This document shows, piece by piece, positions 61,868-64,000 of a stretch of 64,000 nucleotides of DNA; position 1 is the first letter of the stretch; each line of letters begins with the position of its first letter. The notes below the pieces were generated by a model. That model was not told the DNA's origin. It searched no databases and saw nothing but the letters and a program-made list of their open reading frames with translations. A program made the position numbers and the translations under genes. The stretch spans positions 65,309,201 through 65,373,200 of the forward strand of contig OZ038422.1 in NCBI GenBank assembly GCA_964036155.1. Direction: 5' to 3'. The stretch comes from Diploscapter coronatus. Lineage: Eukaryota > Nematoda > Chromadorea > Rhabditida > Rhabditidae.

Positions 61868-63935
61868 TCAAGAACTCGTGCAAATGCACGGTGTATCAGG
61901 ATATTTGTCACAAAATTCTCGGTAATGAACATCACCACATTTAATCACCATATTTCTAATCTGCTCGCATGCATCAGCATCATAGAGGACTTCCATGAAT
62001 ATTGGCAAATTTGGAAAAATCATATTACAGAAATTGCAATCCTCATAAATTTGGTCATGAACGCCTAACGCTTTGATAAACAAATCGTCGCAACTAACTG
62101 CTCCGTTTACTCCCTAAAAAATTATTGGAGAATAGCTTTTAATAATAGTTTTTAACCTTACACTTAAATAGTTTTCTAGATAACCGAGTAGACGAGGGCG
62201 CACGCAGTCGATAAAAACTTGCCCTGCTGTATCGAATTTGTTGTAATAGTCTAAATTAGAACATGAATGATTTTTCAGGTTGCACTTACCATCAAATCGA
62301 TTGCAATAAGTCAATCCAAAGCTTATCAAATATCCATTAGGTCCACAATGAGCCTTCGAGTCTTCCAGACATTGATACTCTTTACATCCTTGGCAATCGG
62401 GACATGGAAGAGTAAAATACCAAGCCGTCCCAGTCGTACCTTCACAATTTGGCTCGATATCCACTCTAAGCTCCACCGAATTTCCTAAAATAACACTTTC
62501 TAGCATTCGAAGAACTAGTCAAGAAATCGGAGGAGGGGGATTCATCCCTGAAACCTAGGACCAAGTCGTTGAAACCGGCCTATTTGGTTACTATCAACTA
62601 ACCTTCAAAACTAATCGGAAGATATTTCTCTCCCTCTGTTCTAACACAACCGCTATCGAATAGATTCCGTCCTTCATATGACACAGTTATTCGGTCTTTT
62701 ATTTCATAAGTTTCAAAAGAAAATGTGATATTCTTAGCGGCCATTGTGCCCATCCTATATCGTCGAGTGACAGGGGTATCGGCTTCGGAGATTTCTTTTC
62801 CATCGCATGTAGAGCAGGATGTGGCACAAGCCGAATTGGCATCTGCATTACATTGAGACCCACAGGCTACTGGAAGCTCGGTGTTGGAACTAGCTTGTGA
62901 ACCAATGTTTCCACTGAAAGATTTTAAAAGAGATTACTTATAGAAGGAGAATTGTTCACTTTTCCCATTTACCTCATAAATTCTAGATTTTTTTTTTTTT
63001 AAAAATAAGTTTTCTAGCCAATTTTTTTTTTCGATATTTTTCATAGATTTTCTATTTCTAATTATTTTACTTCGAAATCGAGTATGAAGTCCAGTTCACG
63101 ATCGAACATGACCCGACAGTACTATCCGAACACATTGCATCTGCCATTCTGACTTCCAATTGATAAACTTGGCTGTTATCCGTCAGCGTTCCAAGAAGAC
63201 TAAGGCCAGAATTTGTGATCGTAGAAAGATTCAATGGGATCACATTTATTGTATTTGAATTGCCGAATCGGATTCCTATACTTCCGCTATTGTTTATCAC
63301 TTCTCGCTTGACTCTGAAAATTAGCACGATGGCTAATTTCGCTATGAAATTTATAACATTTTTCTATATAAATTTTCCGGCGAAATCTCTCCGCATATAT
63401 TTTTGATAAAACTATTCTTATGATGTTAGGAGGTCGAATTTTATGGAAAAGTATGTTCGGATAAATTCGTTCGGAAAATGTTTTCGGGAAAATTTTTACG
63501 ATTAAATTTGTTATGGTAGATTTCTTGGAGAAATTAATTATCGTGCTTGAAAATTTGGTTGAGTAGCTAATCTATAAGAAAAAAAACTCACCTTGCTTTG
63601 CCAGTGTTATCTGGTGGCAATCGTACGAAAAAATAACTCAATCGATTGGTTTCAGCAACCAATGAAGACTTATCAACTCTCAGGTCCAGATCATTCAACA
63701 TCGAGATATTAACAAAAAGTGGAGCCTGTTCAGGTAGACCGGACTTTAGTGAGTCAGCCGAAATCTTGTAACTTCCATTAGGGAAAGCCGAGTTATCACT
63801 AATTATATCATCCAATAATAGACCGTGATTTTCACCTCTTCTAGGAACTAATGCCAAAGTGACTGTAATAGCAGCGACAATGATAAGTATGAAAATTAGA
63901 ACGGAGTTGCAAATACAACACCTTTTCCTATACAT
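61868..63935 (-). CDS. Unrecognised cysteine-rich single-pass membrane protein, 475 aa
   Basis: Six exons join in frame: 63935-63592, 63313-63071, 62913-62603, 62484-62290, 62250-62162 and 62113-61868. After a short basic, cysteine-containing N-terminus (MYRKRCCICNS), residues 12-30 form one strong hydrophobic segment (VLIFILIIVAAITVTLALV). This fits a type II signal anchor, with residues 31-475 outside the cell or in the lumen. The outer part has 24 cysteines by my count, clustered as CPDCQGCKEYQC, CATSCSTC and CNFCN, and several N-glycosylation sequons (NGS, NIS, NLS, NWT, NIT). This is the pattern of a disulfide-bonded, glycosylated ectodomain. I do not recognise the family; nematode-specific surface or cuticle-associated proteins of this type exist. 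The ATG is the first in the open frame, but an upstream exon beyond the window cannot be excluded. Confidence 0.75.
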
Positions 63936-64000
63936 AGTAGCTAGATTGGCAAGTAAATCGTTTTTGGTTATGGAGTTTTATGGAAGATTATTCGGTTGAA

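Noticed and set aside
1..64000. tRNA, rRNA, CRISPR arrays or prophage
   Set aside because: I saw no B-box-like cloverleaf sequence, no rRNA similarity and no regularly spaced repeats. Gene structure is plainly eukaryotic. A tRNA scan could still find a missed tRNA.

Overview
This is a eukaryotic window, most likely from a rhabditid (clade V) nematode. Coding exons are small and GC-richer than the AT-rich introns. Nearly every intron ends in TTTTCAG or a close variant. Several start codons lie a few bases after a 3' splice site, as in trans-spliced worm genes. A ccr-4 gene and a sec-24 gene stand head to head, which from memory matches the ZC518.3/ZC518.2 neighbourhood of C. elegans chromosome IV. 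Introns are more numerous than I would expect for Caenorhabditis, so I do not name a genus. I built all gene models by hand from splice signals and reading phase. Every exon junction in the six main models closes in frame.

Layout: (1) 1-1744, minus: seven-transmembrane receptor, 3' end cut by the window edge. (2) 1750-15047: about 13.3 kb with no supported gene and two MITE-like inverted repeats. (3) 15048-15260, minus: a candidate 70-residue secreted peptide. (4) 15597-17068, minus: a sigma-type glutathione S-transferase, 209 aa. (5) 17069-20640: intergenic DNA with a cluster of short inverted-repeat elements. (6) 20641-40661, minus: ccr-4 (CNOT6-type deadenylase). It has an LRR N-terminus at 38515-39988, a catalytic domain at 20641-24250 and a 14.3-kb intron between them. 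That intron holds two long coding exons (32264-33511) whose phase fits the same catalytic exon, implying a second isoform with no LRRs. (7) 40665-43506: the divergent promoter region. (8) 43507-54270, plus: sec-24 (C/D subtype), 31 coding exons, 1117 aa. (9) 55857-61181, plus: wdr-46 (UTP7/BING4), 17 exons, 575 aa. (10) 61868-63935, minus: an unrecognised cysteine-rich single-pass membrane protein, 475 aa.

The three conserved genes are housekeeping: mRNA deadenylation, COPII cargo selection, and small-subunit ribosome biogenesis. They share no pathway, and the ccr-4/sec-24 pair probably shares a bidirectional promoter. The most unusual items are the LRR-less ccr-4 isoform, the small peptide gene with a C-x8-C motif, a hairpin repeat found in introns of both sec-24 and wdr-46, and several short elements with intact target-site duplications. 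I saw no CRISPR array, no tRNA or rRNA gene, no prophage and no complete transposase gene.
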